DNA from: Pleomorphomonas koreensis DSM 23070
GTDB lineage: Bacteria > Pseudomonadota > Alphaproteobacteria > Rhizobiales > Pleomorphomonadaceae
DNA length: 64,000 bases
Assembly (NCBI RefSeq): GCF_000425185.1
Contig: NZ_AULH01000009.1
Span: forward strand, 124,001 to 188,000
Direction: 5' to 3'
A program made the translations under genes and the position numbers. A model generated the notes under the pieces. That model was given only the letters and a program-made list of their open reading frames with translations, was not told the DNA's origin and did no database searches. Shown here piece after piece: positions 43,796 to 53,958 of the stretch (position 1 is the stretch's first letter; every line of letters starts with the position of its first letter).

Positions 43796-44839
43796 TCAGC
43801 CAAACTCGGTGATGACGTTGATGCCGGTCTCCGGCGAGCGGTCCATGCCGACGAGCAGATCGATGGCTTCCTCGAGCCCGACCTTGCGGTTGATCAGCTT
43901 CTGCGGTGCCAGCTTGCCGGCGGCGATCATGCGGAGCATGTCGTCATAGCGCCAGGCTTGCATGCCATGGCTGCCGTAGACCTCCAGCTCCCAGCCGATG
44001 ATGCGCGCCATGGGGATCGGCGCCTCGGCGTCGTCGCCGAGCATCAGGCCGACCTGCACGTGCCGGCCGCGCCTTTTCAGGCCGAGGATGGAGTTCCTGG
44101 CCGTGACGTGGTGGCCGAGCGCGTCGATGGAGAGATGGGCGCCGCCGCCGGTGATGTCGCGGATGGCTCCGACCACGTCGGGCGTCACGCGGCTGTTGAT
44201 CACCGCCGTCGCGCCGATTGTCCTGGCGAAGGCCAGCTTGTCGTCGGCGATGTCGATGGCGACGACGTTGGCGCCCATCGCCGCGGCGATCATGATCGCC
44301 GAGAGACCAACGCCGCCGCAACCGTGTACCGCCACCCACTCGCCGCCGCGCACCCGGCCCTGGTCGACCACGGCGCGGAAGGAGGTGGCGAAGCGGCAGC
44401 CCAGGCTGGCGGCGGTCGAAAAGTCGATGTCGTCGGGCAGCGCCACCACGTTGTCGTCGGCGTTGTGGACCCCGACATATTCGGCGAACGAGCCCCAATG
44501 GGTGAAGCCCGGCTGCGTCTGGCTGCGGCAGACCTGCTGGTTGCCCGAGGCGCATTCCGGGCAGCGGCCGCAGCCGGCGACAAAGGGCATGGTGACGCGG
44601 TCGCCCGGCCGGAAGCGGCGGACGTCGCGGCCGACGGCGACGACGCGGCCGGCGAACTCGTGGCCGGGCACGTGCGGCAGGGCGATGTCTGGATCATGGC
44701 CCATCCAGCCGTGCCAGTCGGACCGGCAGATGCCCGACGCCTCCACCTTCAGCACCAGACCGTGCGGCTCCGGCGTCGGGTCGGGCAGGGTGCGGATCTC
44801 CGGCCGCCGGCCGAAAAGCTCGTAGAAGATGGCGCGCAT
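43796..44839 (-). CDS. Zinc-dependent alcohol dehydrogenase family protein
   Basis: The 347-residue MDR-superfamily protein has catalytic zinc ligands Cys38 ([10 protein letters not shown]) and His60-Glu61 (PGHEFAG), and four structural-zinc cysteines at 90, 93, 96 and 104. The nucleotide-binding loop is [13 protein letters not shown]. The substrate cannot be told from the sequence. ATG 44839 is preferred because of GGAGAA at the right spacing. Confidence 0.9.
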   Translation of the reverse strand: MRAIFYELFGRRPEIRTLPDPTPEPHGLVLKVEASGICRSDWHGWMGHDPDIALPHVPGHEFAGRVVAVGRDVRRFRPGDRVTMPFVAGCGRCPECASGNQQVCRSQTQPGFTHWGSFAEYVGVHNADDNVVALPDDIDFSTAASLGCRFATSFRAVVDQGRVRGGEWVAVHGCGGVGLSAIMIAAAMGANVVAIDIADDKLAFARTIGATAVINSRVTPDVVGAIRDITGGGAHLSIDALGHHVTARNSILGLKRRGRHVQVGLMLGDDAEAPIPMARIIGWELEVYGSHGMQAWRYDDMLRMIAAGKLAPQKLINRKVGLEEAIDLLVGMDRSPETGINVITEFG

Positions 44840-44894
44840 GCTGAATTCTCCGGGGATGTCCGGCGATAGCATGGACGGCACCGCCGAGAAAGCC

Positions 44895-45287
44895 TCAACC
44901 GGCGGCGGCCGCGTCGTAGGCGGCCTGGGCGGTCAGCACGGCATCCATGTTGCGCTCGGCCCAATGGGCGAAGGCGGCCACCGTCTCGGTCAGCGTGCGG
45001 CCGAGCGGCGTCAGGGCATATTCGACGCTCACCGGCACGGTGGGGTGGACGGTGCGATCGACCAACCCGTCGCGTTCCAGCCGCTTCAGCGTCTGCGACA
45101 GCACCTTCTGGGAAATGCCGCGGACGTCGCGCCGGAGGCGGTTGAAGCGCACCGGCCCGCCGTCCAGCCGGTCCAGCACCAGGAGCGCCCATTTGTCGGC
45201 CAGCCGGTCGAGCATCATGCGCGTCGGGCAGCGGTCGTCGAAGACGTCGTAAGGATAGGTCATGCTCGTGCTGCCGGCGGTTTCCAT
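44895..45287 (-). CDS. HxlR-family transcriptional regulator
   Basis: The protein of about 130 residues is a winged-helix regulator of the HxlR type: [57 protein letters not shown] is the core (residues about 17-74), followed by [15 protein letters not shown]. The start is uncertain; ATG 45287, 45263 and 45332 are possible. It is divergent from the NmrA-like gene, which is a common target arrangement for HxlR regulators of quinone or aldehyde stress. Confidence 0.88.
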   Translation of the reverse strand: METAGSTSMTYPYDVFDDRCPTRMMLDRLADKWALLVLDRLDGGPVRFNRLRRDVRGISQKVLSQTLKRLERDGLVDRTVHPTVPVSVEYALTPLGRTLTETVAAFAHWAERNMDAVLTAQAAYDAAAAG

Positions 45288-45390
45288 GGGGAAACCAGGT
45301 GACCGGAAAGTGCCTTCTTTTCGTGGTTTCATGGATTGACTATGTTCCGGAGCGAAACAAGGTTTCCAATTGATACTAAGGAGTTTCGAT

Positions 45391-46233
45391 ATGGCTGGCA
45401 AGATTCTGGTTCTCGGCGCCACCGGCAACGTCGGGCGTCCGCTGGTCAAGGCGCTGGTCGCCAGGGGCGAGGCCGTCAAGGCGGCGTCGCGCCGTGGCGA
45501 GCCGGTCGAGGGCGCCGAAGGCGTCGTGTTCGACATCGTCGACCCCATGACCTTCCCGACCGCCTTCGAGGGCGTCGACCGCGCCTTCGTCCTGCTGCCG
45601 ACCGGCTACACCGAAGCGAAGGCGCTGCTCCTGCCGTTGATCGAGGCGGCGGCAACGCGTGGCGTCAAGGTGGTGTTCCAGTCGGTGTTCGGTGTCGACG
45701 CCGACGATTCCATTCCCTACCGCCAGGTGGAGATCGCGCTGGAGAAATCCGGTGTTCCCTACGTCATCCTGCGGCCCAACTGGTTCACCGACAATTTCCT
45801 CACCTTCTGGAAGGCCGGCATCGACGCCGGCGGCGTCATCGCCCTGCCGGCCGCCGACGGCAAGTCGAGCTTCATCGACGTGCGGGACATCGCCGACAGC
45901 GCCGTGGCCGCGCTGACCAGCGACCGCTTCGACGGCCGGGCCTTCAACCTCACTGGGCCGGAAGCGCTCGGTTATGCCGAGGCCGCCGCGCTGATTGCCT
46001 CGGGAATCGGCCGGCCGGTCACCTATGTGGCGATCGACGACGACGCCTTCGTCGACAACCTGATGGGCGCCGGCGTGCCCGAGGTCTATGCCCGCTTCCT
46101 CGCCTCGATCTTCCATCCGGTGCGCGAGGGCTGGGCGGCTGCCGTCACCGACGACGTGCCGGCGCTGACTGGCCATCCGGCCCGCGGCGTCGCCGCCTGG
46201 GTGACGGAGAACGCCAGCGCCCTGAAGGGCTGA
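45391..46233 (+). CDS. NmrA-family NAD(P)-binding protein (QorB-like)
   Basis: The 280-residue protein begins with a Rossmann loop ILVLGATGNVGRPLV (residues 5-19). It lacks a clear Tyr-x3-Lys dehydrogenase motif and matches the atypical SDR/NmrA group, which includes redox sensors and quinone reductases. AAGGAG precedes ATG 45391. The divergent HxlR gene suggests induction by a reactive small molecule. Confidence 0.85.
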   Translation: MAGKILVLGATGNVGRPLVKALVARGEAVKAASRRGEPVEGAEGVVFDIVDPMTFPTAFEGVDRAFVLLPTGYTEAKALLLPLIEAAATRGVKVVFQSVFGVDADDSIPYRQVEIALEKSGVPYVILRPNWFTDNFLTFWKAGIDAGGVIALPAADGKSSFIDVRDIADSAVAALTSDRFDGRAFNLTGPEALGYAEAAALIASGIGRPVTYVAIDDDAFVDNLMGAGVPEVYARFLASIFHPVREGWAAAVTDDVPALTGHPARGVAAWVTENASALKG

Positions 46234-46236
46234 GGC

Positions 46237-47109
46237 TTACAGGCCGACCGCCGCCAGCGCCTTGATGTTGGCCTGATGAACCGCCTCGTAGGGCGCGAAA
46301 TAGCCGATGCGGCCGGCCGCGATGTCGGCCGCGACGAAGGCGGCGAGCGGCGCGCCGTCCCGTCCCTCGCCGGCGACGAGCCGCCGGAGATAGTCGCGGT
46401 TGGCATCGATCAGGCCGACGTCATAGCCGCCGGCGGCAATGCGCTGCGGGTCGCCGTGGGCCGGCAGGATGCGCCGGACGGGCAGGGCGGCGAGACGGCT
46501 GAGTTCGGCGATATGCGTCGGCGTGTGCTCGGGCTCGGAGATGTAGGTGACGGTGTCCTCGACGACGTCGCCGGCCAGGAGCAGGCCGGCGTCGGGCAGC
46601 CGCAGCACCACGCCGTCGGCGCTGTGGATGGCAAAATGCAGCGCCTCGACCGTGCGGCCGCCGGCGGCGAGCGTCAGCCCGTCGTCGAAGATATCCGTCG
46701 GCAGCACCAGCGGCTTGATCGGCGGGTCGGCGCTTTCCAGCTTGTCCCGGTTGGCGAGAAGCGCCTCGCGCGTCAGTCGATGGGCGACGATCGGTCCGTC
46801 GGCGAACACGGCGTTGCCGGCGACGTGGTCGTCGTGGGCGTGGCTGAGCACCAGCGTGAAGCGGCTGACGCCGAGCCCTTCGAGATGGCTCCGGACGCGG
46901 CGGGCATGGTCGAGCGAGATGTGGCTGTCGAAGACGACGGCCTCGTTGCCGCCGACAATCGCATAGGAGGCGATGCCGAGCGCGTAGGCGCCGTCGTCGA
47001 GCCAGTTGTCGGCCGGCGAATGCAGCCGCACGCCCGCCACGCGGCCGTCATAATAGGCGAACACGCCGGGCGCCGGTTCGAGGATGCGCAAGGTGCGCGT
47101 GTCGGTCAC
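46237..47109 (-). CDS. Metallo-beta-lactamase-fold hydrolase
   Basis: The 290-residue protein has the HxHxDH motif at residues 90-95 (SHAHDDHVAG), an LLAGDVVEDTV metal-ligand strand near 180 and a PAHGDP His near 220. The fold covers hydrolases of thioesters, phosphodiesters and lactones. The GTG start at 47109 overlaps the upstream metallopeptidase stop by four bases. The physiological substrate is unknown. Confidence 0.85.
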   Translation of the reverse strand: MTDTRTLRILEPAPGVFAYYDGRVAGVRLHSPADNWLDDGAYALGIASYAIVGGNEAVVFDSHISLDHARRVRSHLEGLGVSRFTLVLSHAHDDHVAGNAVFADGPIVAHRLTREALLANRDKLESADPPIKPLVLPTDIFDDGLTLAAGGRTVEALHFAIHSADGVVLRLPDAGLLLAGDVVEDTVTYISEPEHTPTHIAELSRLAALPVRRILPAHGDPQRIAAGGYDVGLIDANRDYLRRLVAGEGRDGAPLAAFVAADIAAGRIGYFAPYEAVHQANIKALAAVGL

Positions 47110-47540
47110 GGCGTCTCGTCCTCGATGCCGTACATGTCGTCGTCGCTGAGGCCGAAATGATGGCCGATCTCGTGGACCAGCACATGGCTGACGATGTCGC
47201 CCAGCTTCTCCTCGTGCTCGGCCCAATAGTCGAGGATGGGGCGGCGATAGAGCCAGACGCGGTTGGGCAGGCGGCCGGTCTCCGGCACGGCGGCATCGTG
47301 GGCGAGGCCGGTACCGACGAACAGGCCGAGGATGTCGAAGTCGCTTTCGAGTTCCATCTCCTTGACGACGTCCTCGTCGGGGAAGTCGGAGACGCGGATT
47401 TCGATCTCGCCGGTCAGCGCCCGGAAGTCGGCGGGCAGGGCGGCATAGGCCTCGGCGGCCATCGCCTCGAAGTCGTCGATCTCAGGCGCCTTCAGCTCCT
47501 TCCAGTCGAATTCTGCCGCACCGCCGCCGAAGAGTCTCAT
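47106..47540 (-). CDS. Minimal zincin metallopeptidase family protein
   Basis: The 144-residue protein has the zinc motif HEIGHHFGLSDDD: His123, Glu124, His127 and the third ligand Asp133 (HExxHxxGxxD). That fits the small PF06262-type zincins found across alphaproteobacteria. ATG 47540 is preferred, preceded by GGGAGACGAGG. Cotranscription with the hydrolase gene is likely because of the four-base overlap. Confidence 0.85.
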   Translation of the reverse strand: MRLFGGGAAEFDWKELKAPEIDDFEAMAAEAYAALPADFRALTGEIEIRVSDFPDEDVVKEMELESDFDILGLFVGTGLAHDAAVPETGRLPNRVWLYRRPILDYWAEHEEKLGDIVSHVLVHEIGHHFGLSDDDMYGIEDETP

Positions 47541-47855
47541 CCTCGTCTCCCGCCGATCATCCACCCGACTTCAGAAGTGTCGGGGACGGGGAGGGGCGTC
47601 AAGGGCGTTGACGCGGAACTGCTGCCGGAAGCGCTCCCTCTTGGCGGGCTCGGTGCCGAAAAGCGCGCATAAATCCCGCCGTCCTCCGCATGAAGCGGAG
47701 AATCTCGGGACGGATGGATTGCCGCGCCGATGCAGGGCGCCTTTTCGTCCCGGGATGGTCCATCCAGCGCGGACCATGACGGAGAAAGCCTATATGCAAC
47801 AATCCGCCATGCCGTTACCCGCCGCATGACGAGCGGCACCCACCCGCGTCCTTCC
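47541..47855. other. Intergenic region with hairpins and a family 2 repeat
   Basis: No gene is visible. Hairpins include CCCGAC...GTCGGG at 47561-47581, CTCCGC-ATGAA-GCGGAG at 47684-47700 and the repeat at 47735-47777. The region lies upstream of the minus-strand metallopeptidase gene and downstream of the radical SAM gene. Confidence 0.5.
47735..47777. repeat. Palindromic intergenic repeat, family 2 copy B
   Basis: CGCCTTTTCGTCCCGGGATGGTCC resembles the 43692-43717 segment; here ATGGTCC (47755-47761) pairs with GGACCAT (47771-47777) around a 9-nt loop, whereas the copy at 43702-43741 pairs over 13 bp. Confidence 0.55.
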
Positions 47856-48983
47856 TCAGAACAGGCTGAGCTGCACGCCACCGTTGCCGGGCTTCAGGAA
47901 CTTCGTCGTGTCGAGCTTCAGCCGCTGCTTGTTGAGGCCGAGGCGCTTGGCGGTCAGTTCGAAGCGACGGCCGAGCTGCCAGGCGTAGGGACCGGTGCCG
48001 CGCATGCGCTTGCCCCATTCGGCGTCATAGTCCTTGCCGCCGCGCATCGACTTCAGGACGTTCATGACGTGCCGGTAGCGGTCGGGCAGCTCGCGCAGCA
48101 GGAACTCGCGGAAGATTTCCGACACTTCCAGCGGCAGGCGCAGCAGCACGTAGCCGGCCTCGCGGGCGCCGAAGGTGTGGGCCGCCTCCAGGATGCGCTC
48201 GATCTCGCTGTCGGTGACCGCCGGGATGACCGGCGCCATCATCACGCCGACCGGAATGCCGGCGGCGCTGAGCTTCTGGATGGCTTCAAGACGGCGTTGC
48301 GGGCTGGAGGCGCGCGGCTCCATGGCTCGGGCAAGCCGGCGGTCGAGCGTGGTGATGGAGATCGCCACCTTGACGAGGCCCTCGGCGGCCATCGGCTGCA
48401 GGATGTCGAGGTCGCGCAACACCAGGGCCGACTTGGTGATGATCAGTGCCGGATGCCGGGTCTTGGCCAGCACTTCGAGCACCCGCCGGGTGATCCTCTG
48501 CTCCTTCTCGATCGGCTGGTAGGCGTCGGTGGCGGTGCCGATGGCGATCACCTTCGGCTGGTAGGACGGCGCGCCCAGTTCGCGCTCCAGCACCTCGGCG
48601 GCATTGATCTTGGCATAGAGCCGGCTCTCGAAATCGAGCCCCGGCGACAGGCCGAGATAGGCGTGGTTCGGCCGGGCGTAGCAGTAGACGCAGCCGTGCT
48701 CGCAGCCGCGATAGGGATTGAGCGAACGGTCGAAGGCGATGTCCGGGCTGTCGTTGCGGGTGATCACCGAACGAGCCTGCTCGGTCTGCACCGTCGTCCG
48801 GAACGGCGGCAGTTCCTCGCCGTCGCCCCAGCCGTCGTCGAACACGGTACGGGCATAGGCCTCGAAGCGGCCCGATGGGTTGATGCCGGCGCCCCGGCCG
48901 CGCCGGCGGGCGGCGGCGACCGCCGCGTCGGCGATCTCCGGCGTCAGAAGGGGCTCAAGAGGGTGCTGACAGGCGATGTTCAT
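47856..48983 (-). CDS. PA0069-family radical SAM protein
   Basis: The 375-residue protein carries a CxxxCxxC iron-sulfur motif at Cys94, Cys98 and Cys101 (CEHGCVYCYARP), the signature of this SplB-related radical SAM family. It also has GTATDAYQPIEKE and a conserved YRHVMNVL. The reaction is unknown; relatives act on DNA lesions (spore photoproduct lyase) but this family lacks proof. Its promoter overlaps a LexA box, so it is probably a DNA-damage-inducible gene. The ATG at 48983 has no Shine-Dalgarno. Confidence 0.85.
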   Translation of the reverse strand: MNIACQHPLEPLLTPEIADAAVAAARRRGRGAGINPSGRFEAYARTVFDDGWGDGEELPPFRTTVQTEQARSVITRNDSPDIAFDRSLNPYRGCEHGCVYCYARPNHAYLGLSPGLDFESRLYAKINAAEVLERELGAPSYQPKVIAIGTATDAYQPIEKEQRITRRVLEVLAKTRHPALIITKSALVLRDLDILQPMAAEGLVKVAISITTLDRRLARAMEPRASSPQRRLEAIQKLSAAGIPVGVMMAPVIPAVTDSEIERILEAAHTFGAREAGYVLLRLPLEVSEIFREFLLRELPDRYRHVMNVLKSMRGGKDYDAEWGKRMRGTGPYAWQLGRRFELTAKRLGLNKQRLKLDTTKFLKPGNGGVQLSLF

Positions 48984-48989
48984 GATTTG

Positions 48990-49021
48990 ATCTTATGCGC
49001 ATATGGGAACAGGTCAAGAAC
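48990..49021 (-). promoter_or_regulatory. Radical SAM gene promoter with LexA box, nearly leaderless
   Basis: GTTC-TTGACCT-GTTC (49021-49007 on the minus strand) is a perfect alphaproteobacterial LexA box. It contains the -35 hexamer TTGACC (49017-49012), which is followed after 16 bp by TAAGAT (48995-48990). A start of transcription about 7 bp further would fall on or next to the ATG at 48983. Confidence 0.7.
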
Positions 49022-49253
49022 ATTCTTCGGTGCATCCACCGGCGAATCGGCCTGTGAAGGGGATTGCCGAAGCCGCGGCGTCCGGCATCCGCGGCGTCGT
49101 ATGGTGCGCCGGCCTGACGGAGCGGGCGCCTCGCCGCTCCCGCGCAAGACAGAGTGGGAGCGGAAGCCCATCGGTGATCGATGCCGGAAACAAAAACCGG
49201 CTCCGCATTCGGACGGGCTCGCGCTTCTCCGTGAAACCCGCTAGAACGAAAGT

Positions 49254-49955
49254 ATGATCTCGGTCATCATACCCACTCGGAACAGCGAGGAAGCCCTCGT
49301 TCGCACCCTCTCGACGCTGATCGGTGGCGCCGCCGACGGCACCGTGCGCGAGGTGGTGGTGGTCGACGGCGGTTCGGAGGACCAGACCCGCCTCGTTGCC
49401 GAAGGGACCGGCTGCGAGATGATTTCCGGCACCGGCGGCGCCTGGGCGCGCTGCGCCATTGGCGCTGCCACCGCCCGGCGTGGCGAGTTCCTGATGTTCC
49501 TGCGCCCCGGCGTACTGCTCGACGCCGGCTGGGAGAATGACTTCCAGGCAGCGTTCGAGCGCCGCCTCCGGCACGGCGATGCCCGCTTCGCCGCCGTCTT
49601 CCGCCTCGCCTCCGACGACGACACGCTCGGCGGCAGCCTGAAATACTACCTGCGGCGGCTGTTCGGCCGCTGTGCCGGCATGACCCATCCCGACCAAGGG
49701 CTGATCATTTCCCGCGCCTATTTCCGCGAGCTTGGCGGCTTCCGCCGGCGCGACGGTCTGGCCGGCGTCGATCTGGTCCGCCGCGTCGGGCGTCGCCGCC
49801 TCGTCCGCCTCAGGGCGCCGGCCGTGCGGGTGATCGCCGACGGCCAGGGCGACACGGTGGCTGGTGGCGGCCTTGCCGGCGCGCTGGCCGCGCTGCTGCT
49901 CGCCGTGCGCCTGCCGGTCGGTCTCGTCGCCGGGCTCACCGGCCAGCGCGGCTGA
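49254..49955 (+). CDS. Glycosyltransferase family 2 protein
   Basis: The 233-residue protein begins VIIPTRNSEEALVRTLSTL (residues 4-22), has VVVDGGSEDQTRLVAEG with a DxD-like VVDGGS, and later DQGLIISRAYFRELGGF. The C-terminus is a hydrophobic stretch (about 205-232). The donor and acceptor are unknown. ATG 49254 is the only good start; the Shine-Dalgarno is weak. Confidence 0.82.
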   Translation: MISVIIPTRNSEEALVRTLSTLIGGAADGTVREVVVVDGGSEDQTRLVAEGTGCEMISGTGGAWARCAIGAATARRGEFLMFLRPGVLLDAGWENDFQAAFERRLRHGDARFAAVFRLASDDDTLGGSLKYYLRRLFGRCAGMTHPDQGLIISRAYFRELGGFRRRDGLAGVDLVRRVGRRRLVRLRAPAVRVIADGQGDTVAGGGLAGALAALLLAVRLPVGLVAGLTGQRG

Positions 49956-50060
49956 CATCCTCTCCGAGAGTTGACTGGTGCGCCGTGGCGCCGCCGGCTA
50001 GACACGCTTGCGAACGCGGGGCGCCGGACAGAAGCCTCCCGTCCAGCCGGAAGGAACCCC

Positions 50061-50567
50061 ATGACCATCGAACTTCACGCCATCGCCGCGCCGGTCTTCA
50101 CCGCGCGCCTCAAGTCCCTCGTCCATCTGCTGAAGATCGGCGAGGCGGAATATGCCGCGCGCGGGCTCTCCGAGGAGGCGGTGCTTGGCGCCCGCCTCGC
50201 TCCGGACATGTTCGACCTGAAGCGGCAGGTGCAGATCGCCACCGACCATGCCAAGGGCGCCATGGCCCGCCTCGCCGGCCTCGACGTTCCCTCCTTCCCC
50301 GACACCGAAGAGAGCTTCGCCGAGCTTTACGCCCGCATCGACAAGACGCTGGCCTTCGTGGCTTCGGTGCCGGCCGAGGCCGTCAACGGCCGCGAGGCGA
50401 CGACCGTCACGCTGAAGATGCGCCATGAAACGCTGGAGATGCCGGCGATCGACTATCTCCAGGGTTTTGCCGTTCCCAACTTCTATTTCCACCTGACCAC
50501 CGCCTACGACATCCTGCGTCATCTCGGCATGCCCATCGGGAAACGCGACTTCCTCTGGCGGGAGTGA
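50061..50567 (+). CDS. DUF1993 family protein
   Basis: The 168-residue protein matches the DUF1993 layout: HLLKIGEAEYAARGL near the start, a helical middle with RLAPDMFDLKRQVQIATDHAKGAMARLAG, and FPNFYFHLTTAYDILRHLGMPIGKRDFLW (with PNFYFHLTTAY) at the C-terminus. The fold is a DinB-like four-helix bundle of unknown function. AAGGAAC precedes ATG 50061. Confidence 0.82.
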   Translation: MTIELHAIAAPVFTARLKSLVHLLKIGEAEYAARGLSEEAVLGARLAPDMFDLKRQVQIATDHAKGAMARLAGLDVPSFPDTEESFAELYARIDKTLAFVASVPAEAVNGREATTVTLKMRHETLEMPAIDYLQGFAVPNFYFHLTTAYDILRHLGMPIGKRDFLWRE

Positions 50568-50602
50568 GCGGAGGACCGCGGCGGCCGGCGCCGTTTGCAA
50601 GG

Positions 50603-51890
<1,288 letters not shown>

Positions 51891-51911
51891 GCCGGCAGGG
51901 CACGCCGAGGC

Positions 51912-51954
51912 AAAAAAGAAGGCCCTCCGAACCGGTCAGAGAGCCATTTCTTTT
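51912..51954 (+). terminator. Probable intrinsic terminator after ccrM
   Basis: An A-run at 51912-51917, GGCCCTC paired imperfectly with GAGAGCC (51939-51945), and TTTCTTTT at 51947-51954 form a terminator-like structure just downstream of the ccrM stop. Confidence 0.6.
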
Positions 51955-52189
51955 ACCGATGACCGAAACTCGGCACTTGTACTAACCCATGCCGTTCGGC
52001 GTCCGGGCTTTCCCGCCCTTGAAAATCGCTTCCGTCCAACCTCTCCGCATCGGGTTAGCCCAACCCGGTGCCGGCCGATCAAATGACTTTCGGGCCATGC
52101 CCCTATATCAATAAATATGACACCGAAGCCGTTAATTTCCAAGTAAACATTCATGCGACCATGGTCGCAAATTGGCGGATTTCCGCCAC
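51955..52189. other. Intergenic region between ccrM and mutY
   Basis: No gene is visible. A small hairpin with CGGGTT (52053-52058) and AACCCG lies in the middle, and an AT-rich stretch follows at about 52095-52160. The genes flanking the gap converge. Confidence 0.4.
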
Positions 52190-53296
52190 TCAGCGGTTGC
52201 TGCTGCCTTTTTTCGGCCCGCTTGCCGGGCGTGCCGCAGCTTTTCGTGCCGGCTTGCCCGTCGCCGCCTCCACCACCTTCCGCATCACCGTGGGCAGTGC
52301 TTCGCCGGCCACGTCGGCGGCGGCCAGCCAGAAGCAGCCGTCGGGCGGCGGCCGGTCGCCGACCTCGGCCGCCTGCACCGACAGCACCAGATGGAAATGG
52401 GTGAAGGTATGCTCGACCGTGCCGGCGTCCCGCCAGGCGGCGGCAAACGGCGGCGTGGCCTCGGGGGCGGCGCCCTCACGCCAGTCGCCGCCCGTCACCT
52501 CCAGCATGCCGCCGAGCAGGCCCTTGTCGGGGCGGCGGCGCACCAGCAGCGCGCCGTCGTGGCGGCGGGCGACGAAGGCGACGCCATGGCGGGTCGGCCG
52601 CTCGGCCTTGGCCTTGCGGCGGGGGAAGGTGTCGGGATCGCCGCGCCGGCGGGCGAGGCAGGGTTCCGACCACGGGCAGAGGGCGCAGGCCGGCCGCTTC
52701 GGCGTGCAGATGGTGGCGCCGAGGTCCATCATGGCTTGTGCGAAGTCGCCGGGCCGGACGTCGGGCGTCAGCGTCGCGGTCAGACGGCGGATCTCCGGCT
52801 TGGCGTCCGGCAGCGGCGTTTCCAGCGCGTTGAGGCGGGCGACCACCCGCTCGACGTTGCCGTCGACCACGGCGGCCGGCGCGTCGAAGGCGATGGCGGC
52901 AATGGCCGCCGCCGTGTAGGGACCGATGCCGGGCAGGGCGGCGAGGCCCTCCGGCGTCTCCGGAAAGCGGCCGCCGTGATCGCGCGCCACCGCCTCGGCG
53001 CAGGCCTTGAGATTGCGGGCGCGCGAGTAGTAGCCGAGCCCGGCCCAGGCGGCCATCACCGCCTCGCGCGGCGCGGCGGCGAGATCGGGAAGCGTCGGCC
53101 AGCGTTCGAGGAAATCGAGGAAATAGCCCTTGACGGCGGCGACCGTCGTCTGTTGCAGCATGACCTCCGACAGCCAGACGCGATAGGGGTCTGGCACGAC
53201 GCCGAGCGCCCGCTCCTCCGGCGGCACCCGCCAGGGCAGGCGGCGGGCATGAACGTCGTACCAGTCGAGAAGGGCGGTGGCGGACGGCGCCGGCAT
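52190..53296 (-). CDS. mutY: A/G-specific adenine glycosylase
   Basis: The 368-residue protein removes adenine mispaired with 8-oxoguanine. The helix-hairpin-helix LPGIGPYTAAAI is followed by the catalytic-site region AAVVDGNVERV. The iron-sulfur cluster is C-x6-C-x2-C-x5-C in CTPKRPACALCPWSEPC. The C-terminal Nudix-like domain begins near residue 230. ATG 53296 gives the conserved start MPAPSATALLDWYD. Confidence 0.95.
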   Translation of the reverse strand: MPAPSATALLDWYDVHARRLPWRVPPEERALGVVPDPYRVWLSEVMLQQTTVAAVKGYFLDFLERWPTLPDLAAAPREAVMAAWAGLGYYSRARNLKACAEAVARDHGGRFPETPEGLAALPGIGPYTAAAIAAIAFDAPAAVVDGNVERVVARLNALETPLPDAKPEIRRLTATLTPDVRPGDFAQAMMDLGATICTPKRPACALCPWSEPCLARRRGDPDTFPRRKAKAERPTRHGVAFVARRHDGALLVRRRPDKGLLGGMLEVTGGDWREGAAPEATPPFAAAWRDAGTVEHTFTHFHLVLSVQAAEVGDRPPPDGCFWLAAADVAGEALPTVMRKVVEAATGKPARKAAARPASGPKKGSSNR

Positions 53297-53343
53297 GTGG
53301 GATAACCTGAGCCTGAGCGGGAACGATGGAGGTTCCATACCAG

Positions 53344-53862
53344 ATGGCGCGCCTCAAGAAACCGGCTTTCGTCTACAAAGGGGTGCGGCCGCTTGCCGAC
53401 ATCATCGCCGCGCCGCTCGGTGCCGCCTGCCGCAAGCGCGGCTTCGCCACGCTCGACCTCGTCGCCCACTGGCCGGATATCGTCGGCCCCGCCTATGCCG
53501 ACACCACGGCGCCCGATCAGCTCACCTGGCCGCGCCGGCCCAAGGGGCTGATCGAAGAGGAGACGCACGAGCCGGCGGTGCTCACCGTGCGCTGCTCGGG
53601 CGCGGCGGCGATGCGTCTGTCGCTGGAGGCGCCGCTGATCATCGAGCGCATCAACACCTTCTTCGGCTACCGCGTCGTCGGCCGTATCCGGCCGCTGCAA
53701 CTGCCGCCGGTCAAGGTCGGGCCGAAGCCGCGGCCGAAGCCGGCGCCGCTCTCCCCGGAGGCTGAGGCGAAGGTACGGACGCTCGCCGCCGGCATCGCCG
53801 ACGACGGCCTCAAGGCGGCGGTCGAGCGGCTCGGCCGCGCCGTTGCCGGCGACCGCCGCTGA
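53344..53862 (+). CDS. DUF721 (DciA-like) protein
   Basis: The 172-residue protein has the DUF721 core: VRPLADIIAAPLGAACRKRGFATLDLVAHWPDIVG near the start, then LTVRCSGAAAMRLSLEAPLIIERINTFFGY. DciA proteins help load the replicative helicase in bacteria lacking DnaC-type loaders. The C-terminal half is Pro/Lys-rich. The start is uncertain; ATG 53326 lies six codons upstream. GGAGG at 53328 is somewhat far from ATG 53344. Confidence 0.75.
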   Translation: MARLKKPAFVYKGVRPLADIIAAPLGAACRKRGFATLDLVAHWPDIVGPAYADTTAPDQLTWPRRPKGLIEEETHEPAVLTVRCSGAAAMRLSLEAPLIIERINTFFGYRVVGRIRPLQLPPVKVGPKPRPKPAPLSPEAEAKVRTLAAGIADDGLKAAVERLGRAVAGDRR

Positions 53863-53958
53863 GCGGGCCGAAAAACATCCTCTTTCCAATGACGCGGCCT
53901 TGCCATAATTTGCCGCCAATGACGGACCGATGGGACCGGTTATCCGAAAGGGAACGCC

